Assembly: GCA_013365365.1 (NCBI GenBank) | Contig: JABVXU010000265.1 | Location: forward strand, 1-64,000 | DNA from: Cruorifilaria tuberocauda | Taxonomy: Eukaryota; Nematoda; Chromadorea; Rhabditida; Onchocercidae | Direction of reading: 5' to 3' | DNA length: 64,000 bases | Part shown: piece after piece, positions 51,478 through 64,000 of the stretch | How positions within the stretch are numbered: position 1 is the first letter of the stretch | How the letters are laid out: each line of letters begins with the position of its first letter | Translations under genes and position numbers: made by a program | Notes under the pieces: generated by a model | What the model saw: only the letters and a program-made list of their open reading frames with translations | Told to the model about the DNA's origin: nothing | The model's database searches: none

Positions 51478-54400
51478 GTAAGTTTAATTATTTCCCAATT
51501 TCTTCATCACAAACAACAATAGACAATTCTGAAATAATATATGTAATGTTTACATCTTTTTATGAATATATTAATGATATTTATATATTTTGCTCATATA
51601 TTCGCTACGACGATATCATATGATATCACATATTGATACACGTTATTCCTCGATCATATATCATATCATATTACTCAATATAAATTTTTCCTGAACACAA
51701 ATGTTTCAAATATATTCTGCAATATGATGAATTTGGCTATCTTTCATGAAGTTAATGTTTAGAGTAGTCTTCTGATAATTGATTATGTTTGAGCAATTTT
51801 CGATTTCTCCTCTTTCTCTTTTTCTTCTCATTTTCTCTTTTTTTTTGTAAATGAAAAATATTAGACTTTCAGAATCATTTATCAGTTATTATTTGAAATA
51901 TTCAATAACCACACAATCCACTTATACATTAAATTTAAAAAATACAGACAAAAAAAATGGAGATCGGTAAAATGGAAGGCAAAAAATGAAAAATATTTTC
52001 GAAATTGTTCCAATATTAGTGAAAACTTCGCTCAGATTAATAATAAAATGTTATAAATATGCATGACAATAAAGTGAAATATAGGACTTGATCTAACGAT
52101 TTTGATAAATGCTTAGTTAATTTAAAAATTCATTTAATCTTAAAAAATAACTAATCATTACAAAATTAAACGACGAAGATCGTACTAAAATCTAATGCAT
52201 TTACATGCTTTGATAAAATTAATTAACGAAAAATTAATCAGCAATGAAAAAATGAATGAATAAAAGAAAGTGCTTTCTCAGCTTATTATTTAATTATTAA
52301 AATTCTAATAGCGCATCTGATATTCCTCCTGTATTATATTCACATATTAAAGGTCATTGCTTATTTGAGGATATTAAAGACTAAACGGTTAAGTGAGTTT
52401 TGTCGCTTTTAATTTGTCAGTCCTTCCGATCTTCGATCATTTGTTCATTTAGCCCAAAATGGATGCTAGCATATGAACCAGATCTGACAAGTACCATTTC
52501 ACTATTTACGCACGTTGCACTTAACTTCCTTTCGTTCTTCCTTGCTTATAAGCAATTGAAGGAATTAAAATTAAAGAATGAAGGAACAATGTTATTCCTC
52601 ATTCCCTTAGAAAGAAGCTGAATCCGTCGAGAGGAATAAGTTTTGTTTTTACGATTACCTAATGTACTAATGCTTTCTTACTTTTCTGTTTAATTAATTG
52701 GCACTTAGCATCCAAGCAAATAAGCAAATATTGAATTGTTTTTCTTTTTTTTCTTTAATACATTGTTTTAGTTAATTATTTCAATTTTAGTTAATTAATT
52801 TAAATTAAAATAAATGCAATAATTCAGTATTTCATCCGAAATTTATTATAATTTTTTCAAAGGAAAACATGAGTGAGTAACAGAAACCAAATTGAATTTG
52901 AGTGATTGAGGAGAGGAAAGTAAGAAATGTCAGCAAAAAGTAATTTTCTTTCGTCTAATTAATGGCCTGTCAAGGGTTATTGGTAATTATTCGACTTCAG
53001 TTTTTTGTTTTTACATTATAAGTTTAGTGTTAAAGGACACTTTTTTGCTTAATTGTGTTTCTTACCTTCAGGGTTTTTGCTTTTCAATAGCATTACTTTG
53101 TCATTTGAAAAAAAATTTTAAATTAATGCTCAGGATTTTTATTTTCTTTTTGTGATCTCAGCAATTTTTCGTTTTTTTTACTTCTATTCTCTCTCCTCTT
53201 CCTATTTCTGTCTCTTTATTGAAGTTATTTGGACAGTATAAAAGCTTTCATAAATTATAAATTTCTTTTATTTGTCTGAAGCCAAAGTGATTTTGTAATC
53301 AACTGTCGTGAGCAATAATAATTGAAATTTATTGCAACAAAATTCAATAGCAGTATTGCTGAATTGTATTTGCAACATTTAAATATGGCCAACAGAATCC
53401 TGTGTTGAAATAATTTGCTCTATTCCAATGTTAAGTCCAAGCTAGGCCATGGCTCATTTTCACATCAAATTTTAGAAAATGCCAATCGGAACAATTCATC
53501 CAATTCAAACTATTCAAGCAAAACCCAAGCTAATATGTGTATGTTATTTTAAATTTTCTCTTTTCATCAAAACTACTCCATTTCCAACATCGTTTCATTT
53601 CCATCTAAGAATGGAAAGAGCAAAAGTATAAAACTGAAATTGGACTATTAAAGTAAAGAATTTCTACGTCTTGTTTCATTCAGCTTAACATTTAGAGATT
53701 AAGAAAGCTTTCTTATTTAATTAGTTTTAATTTTCAATTTTTTTTCTTTTCAAAAATAATTCATGCACTATACTTTGTTATCAACTAATCGTTATCATAT
53801 TTACTCCAATAATTTTTCAAATATCAATCATTTTCTTCAAAAATTCCTAAAGTAGAAAATTTTATTCGTATTATGCTAGCTACTTTTTTCCATAATATTT
53901 GCCAAACCAAATTTTTTTTACTAAATTTTCTTGAGAATAATACTTCGATTTTGACTGAAAAATCATTCTTATAATTGATAGGGTTAATAATTTATAAGGA
54001 TAATCAAGCAGAAAATTACAAAAATTAGACTATTTGAATGAAGCATATGTTAGAAGGAATTTCGAAAATTTTAAAATCAGTAAAATGCTTATTATATGAT
54101 TCTAGACAATCCTTGACATTTATCAGAATTTATGACGTTGGAAATGAATTAAAATTCATTAAAACCAGTCAAATATTTTTACAATTTAATAATTGCTTTT
54201 ATCAAAAATTTTGTTAGAATTTTCAGTATTCTTAAAATTACGCTAAACAAATAATAGTATTAAACTGAAAATAAATTAAAATATCTGTAATATGAATTTT
54301 GAATTATACTAGAAGTTTGACGGATTTAATTGAACATGAATTAGCATATTTGAAGCATTTGGAGCATTTTTTCTATATTTCTTTCGTTTTTTTCTTGAAC

Positions 54401-54686
54401 TCTATGATTTTTTTGACAACTTCATTTTTCCATTCTTTTTTTGTTTTTCCTTACAAATTCGACTGATTGTTGGCTTCTGACGTTGTGATTGTTTGCGCTT
54501 GGAAGCATTTCATCACTCATTTTTGCTTTTTTTTACGTTTCCGATTTTTTTCATACCATTTTTACGATTTTCCCTCAGCATTTCAACAATGTGAAAATGA
54601 CAATTTACAGTACTTTTGTTGCATTTGTGCTGAAACAACCGAAATCGTTTCGTCAAACTTGCTACAACATAATTTTCACTGATCAG
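51478..54686. other. AT-rich stretch, no supported exon
   Basis: Probably intron and/or intergenic DNA. It contains a 16-bp perfect palindrome GATATCATATGATATC at 51612-51627. A 73-codon frame at 52400-52621 lacks splice context. Confidence 0.45.
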
Positions 54687-54871
54687 AATACAATTGCGTC
54701 TGAGGGATCGACAATTCCGGATGGTTGATGTTTCTCGATCAGCTCACTTAGAACAGGCTGATACGCCTGAAGACGAATGGCATCAACGTTTTTACCATCG
54801 TCATATCTCCGGTTCTGATCAAGTGATCTGTAATATTCGAAATTATAAAAAACCATTTAATTTGGTACCGG
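54687..54871 (+). CDS. Exon of an unidentified gene
   Basis: An acceptor-like GATCAG ends at 54686, an in-frame ATG lies at 54721, and a strong GGTAAGT donor follows 54871 (phase 1). The encoded segment is polar and protein-like (MVDVSRSAHLEQADTPEDEW, then HRHISGSDQVICNIRNYKKP), and the block is less AT-rich than its surroundings. Its donor phase fits the exon at 61011-61082, so it may be the first exon of a longer-intron isoform of that gene. An overlapping open frame (54587-54727), also ending at a GT and preceded by TTTCCCTCAG, is the main competitor. Confidence 0.45.
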
Positions 54872-57800
54872 GTAAGTTTTCGTTTTACACTTTCTTTTTT
54901 CCACTCATTTTTACCATTTCTCTGTGCAAGTATCGGTCATCTTATCATGGTTTCTTATTTGATCAAATAATTGTATTTACATGACAGATTTGATCTGTAT
55001 GATTCATAATTTAAATCTTACTGGTTTGATTTTTTTTAAATACTCATTTTTTTCCATACCACGGGATTAAATTTGACATTCATCATAATAGTTGGACATG
55101 AAAATTTCAGATTTCATTTCCATTTTTGATAGTGTTAATTTCACTATCAAAATATGGCAGCGAAACTTTTTTGTCCATTTTTTCAAAAGCTGATGGAGAT
55201 TTTTCTTAAAGTTTTTATCGCTTTCACTCAAAATTCACCTATTTTTAGATTATTGAAGCTTATTGAAAATATAGGCAATGAAATTCGCTTTCTCTTTTTC
55301 AAAATGAATTATCTTTGAAGTAAAAAGGAAGCACTTCTTCAAAATCAAAATAAAATTGCAATATTTTGAAAATAAATCAGTTCCGTTATCTCAAAAATGA
55401 TTTTATCTATTAAAATTTAATTATCTTCAATAAATTAAACATATTCTAAATTATTCAGCATCACATTAAAATAAATACAAAAAATTTGCAATTCTCAGAA
55501 AGAGAAATAATTTCTTTAACTTTCGCTGTTATTATTGCTATCTAAAATGCAATGATTGAAAAAAAAGTTTTTGTATGTACATTTAAATGGAATTCAATGC
55601 TATATTTATGCCTCTTTCATTTTTTCCTTCCTCTTTTTTGTTATGCTTGGAAATTTCATAAAAATGTTTTTTATTTATTTATATACATTATTGACCATCA
55701 TTTGCTTAGCAACTTTGAGAAGCATCGTATTATTTAAAAAAAACTTCTACTTCAAGTGCAATAAATAGTTGAATATTTAAGCACAAAATAAAATCAAGAG
55801 GGAAGAAATCAAAAAAGGTTAAAAGAGATTTGCTTGTTACTGCTTATTTGTTTTCAAAATGAGTAGACATCTTATAAACAATAAGAATCATTGAAAAGCA
55901 CAATATCATTTGGAGATATTATTGATATTTTATTGAATCAGTAATTGCTCTCATTTCATAAGGTTTAACCGATAGCTTGGCAACTGATCTTTCAATAGTT
56001 CCTTGTGCGACATTGAACATTGATGCAGTCAACTTGGTGGTTACAGGTAGAAATGATTAACTTACATACTTCATACCAGTTGTTATGAAAGTTTATTCCT
56101 TGTGAAGCATAAGTAGTAATACCACACGAAATTTCTGATGTCAAGATTTCCTTTTGATTATTGATACTTGAAGCAGGCGTTTCGAAATTAACGGTAGCTG
56201 ACAAAGGAGCCGTCTGAGTGAGAAATCAGGGAAGCGCGATTGATAAAACCCGCTTTGCTTCCGGAGACAATCAAGCTCCTATTTAACAGTAAGAGCTACA
56301 ACAAATACAGTTTTTTGAAGAGAACTGGATCGAAGAATTATTTAGATATACAAAGGATAAACTGATGACAGCCCACATAGGCACACAAGAGAAGCAATTG
56401 TTGGTGTACTTTAAGAGAAAACCGAAGGTTAGTTGATGTGGCGAATTTTACAACATAAAACTTTAGCGACACGCTTTTATTTTACACGTTTCCGTATCAT
56501 AACTGCTTAAAATTACAATTAATATAAGCATTAATTTCAAGATAACAATGGTATAAAAATACGTAATTAATATTAGTAAAAATCTCCTTATTTCATGTAT
56601 CGTTTCAGTATATTTAACTTTTATATTATTAGATTTTTTTGAAAATAAAATTAATTTGAAGAGAGAAATTTGGACATACAAATAAAATTTATTTTTCTTC
56701 GTATTCTCAGTTTTCTTTATATTATAATATCAGATTATAAAGGCATGCAAATATTTGTTGAAAGAAACTCATATTGCTTTCATAATATTTTTTCCTTAAA
56801 AAATGCATAGTAGGAAATTTTTGAAAATAATTTTTGTATTTAATTTTTTGAATTTCTATATTTTGCATGAGATATGAGAGCACATTTAAGTAACGAATTT
56901 ATAATATAGGTTAGAAGAGAGGAAATGAATGACAATTACATTATTAACTAAATTTTACTTTTTTTGCTGGTTTCATTAAGTTTGTTTCATTCTCCTCACC
57001 GATTTTCAAATAATTAAATCAATAAATGGCGTCACTTTTCATGCGATATTTTACATTTCAAATTTAACAAAAAATTTTCTCTCAATCTACCGACTATTTC
57101 GTACTCTCAAATTATATTTATATTGCGAAAATTTCAATATAAATTCTCTGAAAAAAAGATAATTCTATAAACTCGACATATTTAAAAATTAGCTTTCCCT
57201 CCTATCCCATGACTGACTGATGAAATATACTGAAGGATATAGTAAGTAGACTTTATTCGAAAGTATAGACTTTTACCTAAAATATTGAAGTATGAAAAAA
57301 CTACTGGATATTGTGTATAAAACCTTGGATGGAAAAGATTGAGCCTAAATAATAATAGTGATCCATCTGTATTAACATCTAATTATATGTAAAGTAATTC
57401 CTTGTGAAGAAAAGTAAATGGTAATCATTGAGACCAATAATTTACTCATCTATCTTCGGCATGCAAAATAATTTTCATAAAGTTAAGAAGGAATGAATAT
57501 TTTGAATTAATTTTAGAAATAATTTCATTCATGATTATCATAAGACTGCATATTTCTTATGAATAGGAAGCAGAATATTTTGATTAATAATAATTTCTGT
57601 TTTGCTTCCTTTTTATTGGCCATTTTTATCGTTTCATGATAATTTCATAACAAATTGTGCTACAATGAAATTAATTTAAAAAGAATTTTTTTATAAATTA
57701 TTTTATAGTTTTTTAAATAAAAGTTTGCCTTATCCATAGCTTGACAAAAAAAATTTTGCACCAGAAAGTCTTCCTGTTTTTTTCTTTTTTAAGGGTAAAA

Positions 57801-60623
57801 ATTTAGCTCCAACTCATTCATTTGTAATGAAGAGAGGGAGAGAAAAGGAAAGGAAGGGAGAGAGAGAGAAAAAAAACTATTTCCTTCTAGAGATTAAATG
57901 TGTTGAAGAGTAAAGAGAAGAGGAGGAGAAGACGGAATAGTTAAAATATTTATGAAATATGGAAATTATAATAAGAATTTTATGAACTGACGCATATTTT
58001 TGTTGCTTTTCCTATATCTTTCCTTTCCAATTCTCTTTATTGTTTTATATAATTCCGTTAATGAAGCATTGTATTTCATTGAAAACATTAGTGCTCAGTT
58101 AATTTCATTGTAATCAAGTCATTCCACATTAAACTTCACATGAATTGAAATGATTTTTTTATTGCATCTCCTCCAAGACACCTTTATTCCCAGTAGATTT
58201 GGTTTTCAACAATTGGTTTATATTTGTTATCTTATTCATCTAGCAGTTCTATCACTTTCAGACATTTTTTCCATTTTTCGAATCCCTTGGTATCGCCACA
58301 AGCAAATATGCTCCCAACCAACATTAGCAATCTTTCTCCTCTAATTTTAACTACTTCAGAATTTTAGAATTTCTAGAAAAAGATTTTAAACCTTATTATT
58401 TTTCGGCAAACCAGTTTTATGCTATTTCGTTGCCCTCATTGATTTATTCAACATTTTGAATTATTGCTGCTGAAATTTTTACAAAATTTCAACAATTGTG
58501 TTGAATGATCATCGAATTCGTTAAGTGTTTCGTCATCCGAATCCATTTATATGTCATCAATGAGTGATATTGTTTGTATCGAGCAACTTCTAGTCAGATA
58601 ATTCTTATCTATTTTTTATTGTCTTGGCTTCTTTTATTTGGAGCTAAATTTTGAAAAAGAAACAAGAAAATAGATTTATTTCTCCTTGTTTTTGTATCTC
58701 TAAACAAATATAAATTATCCAAATAATTTAAGATAAAAATAATTTAAAAAGTAACACTAATAGTTAACATTTAATTGTTTAATTAGTTTTAACTAATAAA
58801 GTTTCTCATTCTTAATTAACTTACTAATTTAGATAGATAAATTATGCAGAAAGATAATTAGCAGCAGCTAATACTATTATTCTCAAAATATCCATCATTA
58901 TTGCTACAGAAGAACAAAAGACGGCAATCAAATTAGCTGCAAGATTTCAATAAAAATTTTTCACTCATGAATTCAACTTTCTCATCTAATCGACAGTTGC
59001 TGTGAAGCTGTTTAATAATTATCTTAAATTATTCAAAAAGAAATTAATATTTATCATTAATGTTAGAAAATCATTATAATAAATGCAACTTCTTCCTTTC
59101 TTTAAAGCTATTTATATGTTTTACAACAATAATAAATTCGTTAATATTATCGAAAATTTCAACTGAGATAGAGAATTTACGGTACTTTCTTTACAATGAA
59201 AACTTAGATGTTTCTCGGCTACGAAAAACTTCTTTTTTAATTCTCTTAATATTCTTCTAATAATCAACGACTTTCTGATCCTGATTCATGCAGTTAGATT
59301 TTAGCCGAAATTTCAATAATTGTCTCAAATTTATTTATAACGTCATATATTTTTAGCATTCAAATTTCATGTTTTCAACTCTGAATACTTATTTTTCGCC
59401 ATAAACAGAATTAATGATGTATATAGCATTTTTTCTCAAAGAGAATATTTGCTAAATTATTTTTCATGATTTTCTTTTCCCCATTAAATCAGTTTCTTAT
59501 TTACGTCAAATATGCTTTTTTTAATCTAATGAGCTTTGTAAAATTTGAATTTTTTAAATGAAATACTTCAGATATAGCAATAAAATTTAATTCATATAAA
59601 AGAGCTATTCTGTTTTGCGTTTTTCTTTTTATTTTCGCTCAATTCCGTGGAATGAAGACGTATTTAATACGATTTAAAATAATTGATAACGTTAATTGGA
59701 ACAAATCTTTATAAAAAATAAGCTCAAAAAATCGATTTGATTCAATTTTATTGACGCTCGGATATTTCAAATTCATTCTTTTTATTGGATAGTTTGTTAA
59801 ATTTATTATTATTTTGCTTATTTTTCATAGTTTCAAATAAATTCTGCATCTGCCTATTTTTTGTTTGAATTTTTAATTTAATTAACAATTTCATAATTTG
59901 TATTTAAATACAAATATTTTCATCAGCTGTGATAAATCATATTCAGATTGTTGCATTTGTATGATAAAAGTTTGAAAATTCGAAATTAAAACTGATTAAA
60001 TTGATAGCTTTTAATTTATTTTCGATTTTTTAGTTCATTTATATAAAAAAGACAAAGATTTATTTCGTACTTTCATTGCACTAAGTTCTTACTGTTACAT
60101 GCGCACATAAATGTTATCGCTTATGTCCTGTTAAAGTTAGCATAGGTATTTTTAACTATTTGCTTCATTTTTAAAGTGATGGTTCTCGAAGAAATTTCGC
60201 ATCCTTGAAGTAAAATAATTAAGTTCTACTTCCAGTTCAGTCAAAACTAGCCCATCTTCTTTAATACAGCTGATTATTGTTCCGAATTCAATAGTGAGAA
60301 ATATTTATTCATTACATCTATGGATTACAACCTTGTGAAGTCAGAACTATCGTCGAATATTGTAGAGATTTTGTTATTGCCCTGTATGGAATAAAACATT
60401 CAAATTGCATTATACATTTTATTCATCACAAAATTGGTACTAATCAGTTGTTAATTAGTATTAATTAGTGATGGATGAAAATGCGCAAAATTCATGCGGC
60501 GAACTTATTGCTAAGTCGTCTCCTTCCCGCTTCTTTTTTTTAATTTTTAATTTGAAATTAATAACTTATTTTTGGATTGCAACTTAAGCTTCGTATGCTA
60601 TTTCTTCAAGTACTATCGTTATC
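54872..60623. other. Long AT-rich interval with one GC-richer block
   Basis: No supported exon. A block at about 56150-56440 is conspicuously less AT-rich, but its frames on both strands are short and broken. It could be a decayed mobile-element fragment. A purine-rich low-complexity tract lies at about 57826-57880. Confidence 0.45.
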
Positions 60624-61641
60624 ATGGCTGTTAAGAGTCCTGAGATTCATATTGAACCATTCCGATATTTTCCAACACCAAAAAATCAAAAAAGTAAGTT
60701 AATCGAAGGTAATTGACGTTGATGAAATTCTGGAAGTGAATATGATCTCCAGTCATTATCGAAAGTTTAAATAAATTTTTATTCGAATATCACATTATTG
60801 GTTAAAAATTGGCGTTTTGGCACTAATTTCATAAGCTAAGAATGTAGTAAACTCTCAATATTTCTGCAAAAAAATTTACTGATCATAATCATTTCATGCA
60901 TGAATCAAGTATAATAAATAATCATTTCAATTACTCCAATTAGGAAATATTTAATTGAGCATTCCGCAATTAGTCATTTCTTTGATCATTTCGCTGTGTA
61001 AAAGCTTAAGGTAATATGGTTTTTGCGCATTTGTCGGCTGGAGTATTTGAGCGTTGGTATCGTCGGTATGAATTATTACCAAGTAAGTTTTCATCTACAT
61101 TTTCTTAGTATAGAACATGCTCATAACTCCTATAAATTTTTTACAAATTATAACTTAAAAAGAACAAATTCAAATAAAGAAAACTCGAAGAAATATTAAT
61201 TATTAAGAAATCGATAAAAATTTGTATATTGCTGAAATTGTGATATAAACCAATGTGTACAACAAAAAATTCAGATTAATTATTACTAATTTGAATTTGT
61301 TGTTACTATCAAATTGAATTTATCGAATAAATGTTTCGCTAAATTTCTTCATCTATACATACGATTGGAAATAAAATCAAATAACAATTAAATTTAATAA
61401 CAATTGAATTGTTATCACTTGATTTTATTTCATTGAAGAATTCTACTTCGCAAGTCCGAAATTCAGCAGAATTTATGAAAATTACTTGATTAACGATTAC
61501 TATATGATTGATGTTCTCCATGACTATTTGTCTTCTCATTTTCTAGGTTATTACAAAATTCAAGTTTTTGAAGATGATAAAATAGCGACACTCTCGAAAT
61601 TTTCAATTAGTGATAGCTATTTGAAAGTATGGTTTAATTAA
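60624..61641 (+). CDS. Small protein of 78 residues, three exons, unrecognised
   Basis: Exons 60624-60693, 61011-61082 and 61547-61641 join in phase 1 each time (donors GTAAGT and GTAAGT; acceptors CTTAAG and TTTCTAG) and give 78 codons plus TAA. The protein starts MAVKSPEIHIEPFRYFPTP, continues MVFAHLSAGVFERWYRRYEL and ends KFSISDSYLKVWFN. A GT after Leu-Lys (61627) could also be a donor, making exon 3 internal. The acceptor of exon 2 lacks a good pyrimidine tract. The aromatic/basic middle segment suggests a small structured protein, but no family is recognised. Confidence 0.5.
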
Positions 61642-64000
61642 GATTGATTGAATTATTTTTTGTTCAATGCATTTTATTGCATGTTTTGAAGTATCGCAAA
61701 AATCATTTGTTAGCTTTATTAATTGAATTTAACAACGGACTAGAAGAGTGTTGCAAAAAGTAGAACATTAAAATAGCAACTGAATACTTTAAATTGCATT
61801 CTTCATATTTCAATGGATGGAAAATAAAAAGTTAAAAAATATGAACTTTTCAATTTTAAAATTAAGCAGAAATTAAAAGCGATTAATCTTTTTCCTTTTT
61901 TATTTTTTTCCATAGAAGATTTCGCGTTTTTAATTCTGAATTAGATGGAAAAATGCTATCAGCACTTCATTGATAAATAACAATGCTGTTGAAATCTTCG
62001 TTTTTGCCTCTTTCATCCTCGAGAAATCGATCCATCGTACTTGTTGACTTCAAACCATGCATGAAGCATTCTCAGATACGCGATATAATATAATGTTACT
62101 TGAAGTGAAGTGTATAAGCGGTAAAGGAACACAAAGAATTTAAAAACGTAATGTGATAATTCAATTCGAACCTCGCATCCTTTATACATTTAATTAAAAG
62201 CACTTTTGAAATTCATTTCAGAAGCTTTTCTAATTGAATTGTTGAGAACGTTTATCAGTATGCTCTATTCCCATCTCACTATTCATTCTTCCGCTTATGT
62301 ATTTCTGTTAGATTCATAATCTATCATTTATCATCAGAATATTTTCGTATTTAGAAAAACATTCTCAAAATTGTTAGTGGGAATAATGAAAATAATAATA
62401 GTAACAATAACAATAATGATAAAATGATAAAAATGATAATGTGATAACAATAATAATAATGAATTTATCTAATAGAAATGTAAATATTGTTTGTAGAATT
62501 TTAAATATTCCTTATTTATGGATTATGGAAGACCTATAAACTAATCCCTATATGAGTGATGATATCTCTTATATTCTTTTTATATGGTGTTCCTAAATCA
62601 AACTCGAGTTTCTTCTCATAAGACTTCAACAAAAATAAATTCCATACAGGAAATTTCATGCTTAAGTCATCTTCATACGCATTAGTCAATTGCATAATGT
62701 TATGGAATTTATAAATCATTTAGTAATTAATTAGTAACACTTATTGCGATATTCATTTGTACCACTAATTTTGCATTAATTTGATAGCATAATATTAATT
62801 CATTCGTTCATCAACAAATTCATTAATTTGTCACTATTTAACAGATATAAAATTATTAATAAAATTGATAGCAGACACTTTTTGAAAATGCAAAGAATTA
62901 AAAATTATGTAAGGAACAATAAATTGGTAAAGGTAATACTGGAAAGGATCGGAGCAGTAAAAGTAATCTCGACCCGATTGAGTAATGCCATGCAACAATC
63001 CTCCAAATATCCAAATATTTGGCTATGCTGTTGACCAAAAGCCAATAATCATTGGATTATTGCTTCATTCTCATCAGCGTGTGAAATAGCATCTTCCATG
63101 TAAGCATACTCTTTTCCCGATCTTCCTTACTTTATTTTCCAATCCTATTTTTAAATTTTCACTGATTTCATTGTTTTCTGATTTTTTTTTGTTTTTTCCT
63201 CTCCGGTTTTTCTCTTTTTATTAAAACTCTGTGAAATTTTTAAAGATTCCTTTCATAAATTTATAAAATTGATCAATTTTAGCATGAATTAGTTTATCAA
63301 AGCACAATGACAAGTATGCTTGAGAAGTTTCTAAGCGATTAAATTGCCATTAATCCTTCATCATCATGAATTATTCCACTGCTAAATTTAGACAATAATA
63401 GCGAAAATTTTGAATTTTATCATATTAAACAAAATGATAAATGAAATTTGAATTTTCTATGAAGTAAATCGACAAATAACTTATTGAATTTTATATCAAA
63501 TAAGTCGACAAGTGATATAGAATTTTATCTCATAAATTGATAAGTAAATAAATAAATAAATAAAAAGAAATGAACATATAACTATATATATATATGTTGT
63601 ATTACATATTTAAGCAAATAATTTAATTCAAATCACTGAGGAAAAAGGGAATGGATTATGTTATAATTGAGATTTTGTAGTGCTTATTAGCATTATTATG
63701 AATGTTTTATTATCTGTCGAAATGAATATGTCTCGTGATTGTTGATTGTTAGAATCCTTTCAGCTAAATAATTTAGGTTGTTTACTACTCGTAAAATTTA
63801 GACAAGAAGTAGACGGAAGTTTGGGAAGAGTTTAGTTAGTTCATTCACTTATTTATGCGCATTTATAGTGAAGGGAGTGAAGGAAAATTCACTTGTTATT
63901 GAAGTTTTCGGAACTTAAAAAATAGCGAAATTTATTATTCTAAGAATTATGAACTTTTTAAATTCATATTCAGTTTTTTAAATCATTTTTTGCTTCTATT
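61642..64000. other. AT-rich stretch, no supported gene
   Basis: Contains an AAT-rich repeat tract at about 62385-62465 and a (TAAA)n/(TA)n tract near 63545-63595. A 40-60 codon frame at 62828-63034 has no splice context or similarity that can be recognised. Confidence 0.5.

Noticed and set aside
52400..52621. 73-codon plus-strand frame
   Set aside because: No acceptor or donor in the right place and no link to neighbouring exons.
62828..63034. 68-codon plus-strand frame
   Set aside because: Its first in-frame ATG is internal, there is no splice context, and no recognised similarity.

Overview
This 64 kb window is a strongly AT-rich, intron-rich eukaryotic sequence that looks like a parasitic nematode, most likely a filarial or related spirurid worm. 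The reasons are many small exons with canonical GT-AG introns (acceptors of the TTTCAG type), an UNC-61-like septin, an IFT121/IFTA-1 ciliary gene with an RFX/DAF-19-type X-box, collagen-like genes, and long low-complexity spacers. The species assignment is inference. No bacterial, viral or CRISPR features were seen, and no tRNA or rRNA gene was recognised.

Layout. 0-11.7 kb: a locus of degenerate tandem duplicates of a very small secreted collagen gene. One copy is intact (10295-10696, two exons, 97 aa). One is a clear pseudogene (2888-3240), and weaker relics lie near 330-430 and 6395-6490. 11.7-17.5 kb: mostly non-coding, with simple repeats and one probable 3'-terminal exon on the minus strand (13963-14107). 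17.5-31.3 kb: a plus-strand septin gene. Its conserved 403-residue core is in nine exons (24764-31271). It is preceded by upstream exons (17533-24488) that are phase-compatible with the core and would give an N-terminal extension of roughly 420 residues. A 3.5 kb intron splits the GTPase domain and holds a strong hairpin. 32.5-35.5 kb (possibly to 36.7 kb): a convergent minus-strand gene for a Pro/Gln/Ser-rich 10-residue-repeat protein with a six-cysteine C-terminal exon. 37.5-47.6 kb: a complete minus-strand IFT121/WDR35 gene, reconstructed here as 26 exons and 1189 aa, with an X-box about 100 bp upstream of its start.

47.7-64 kb is sparse. It has scattered plus-strand exons of one or more unrecognised genes (50844-51477, 54687-54871, 60624-61641) separated by long AT-rich stretches.

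The genes do not form an operon-like unit. Septin and the repeat-protein gene are convergent. The repeat-protein gene and IFT121 lie head-to-tail on the minus strand. The best candidate for something undescribed is the mini-collagen locus: a free-standing 22-triplet collagen with no cuticle-collagen flanking domains, among decaying siblings. The possible long septin and the possible alternative first exons at 54.7/60.6 kb come next.
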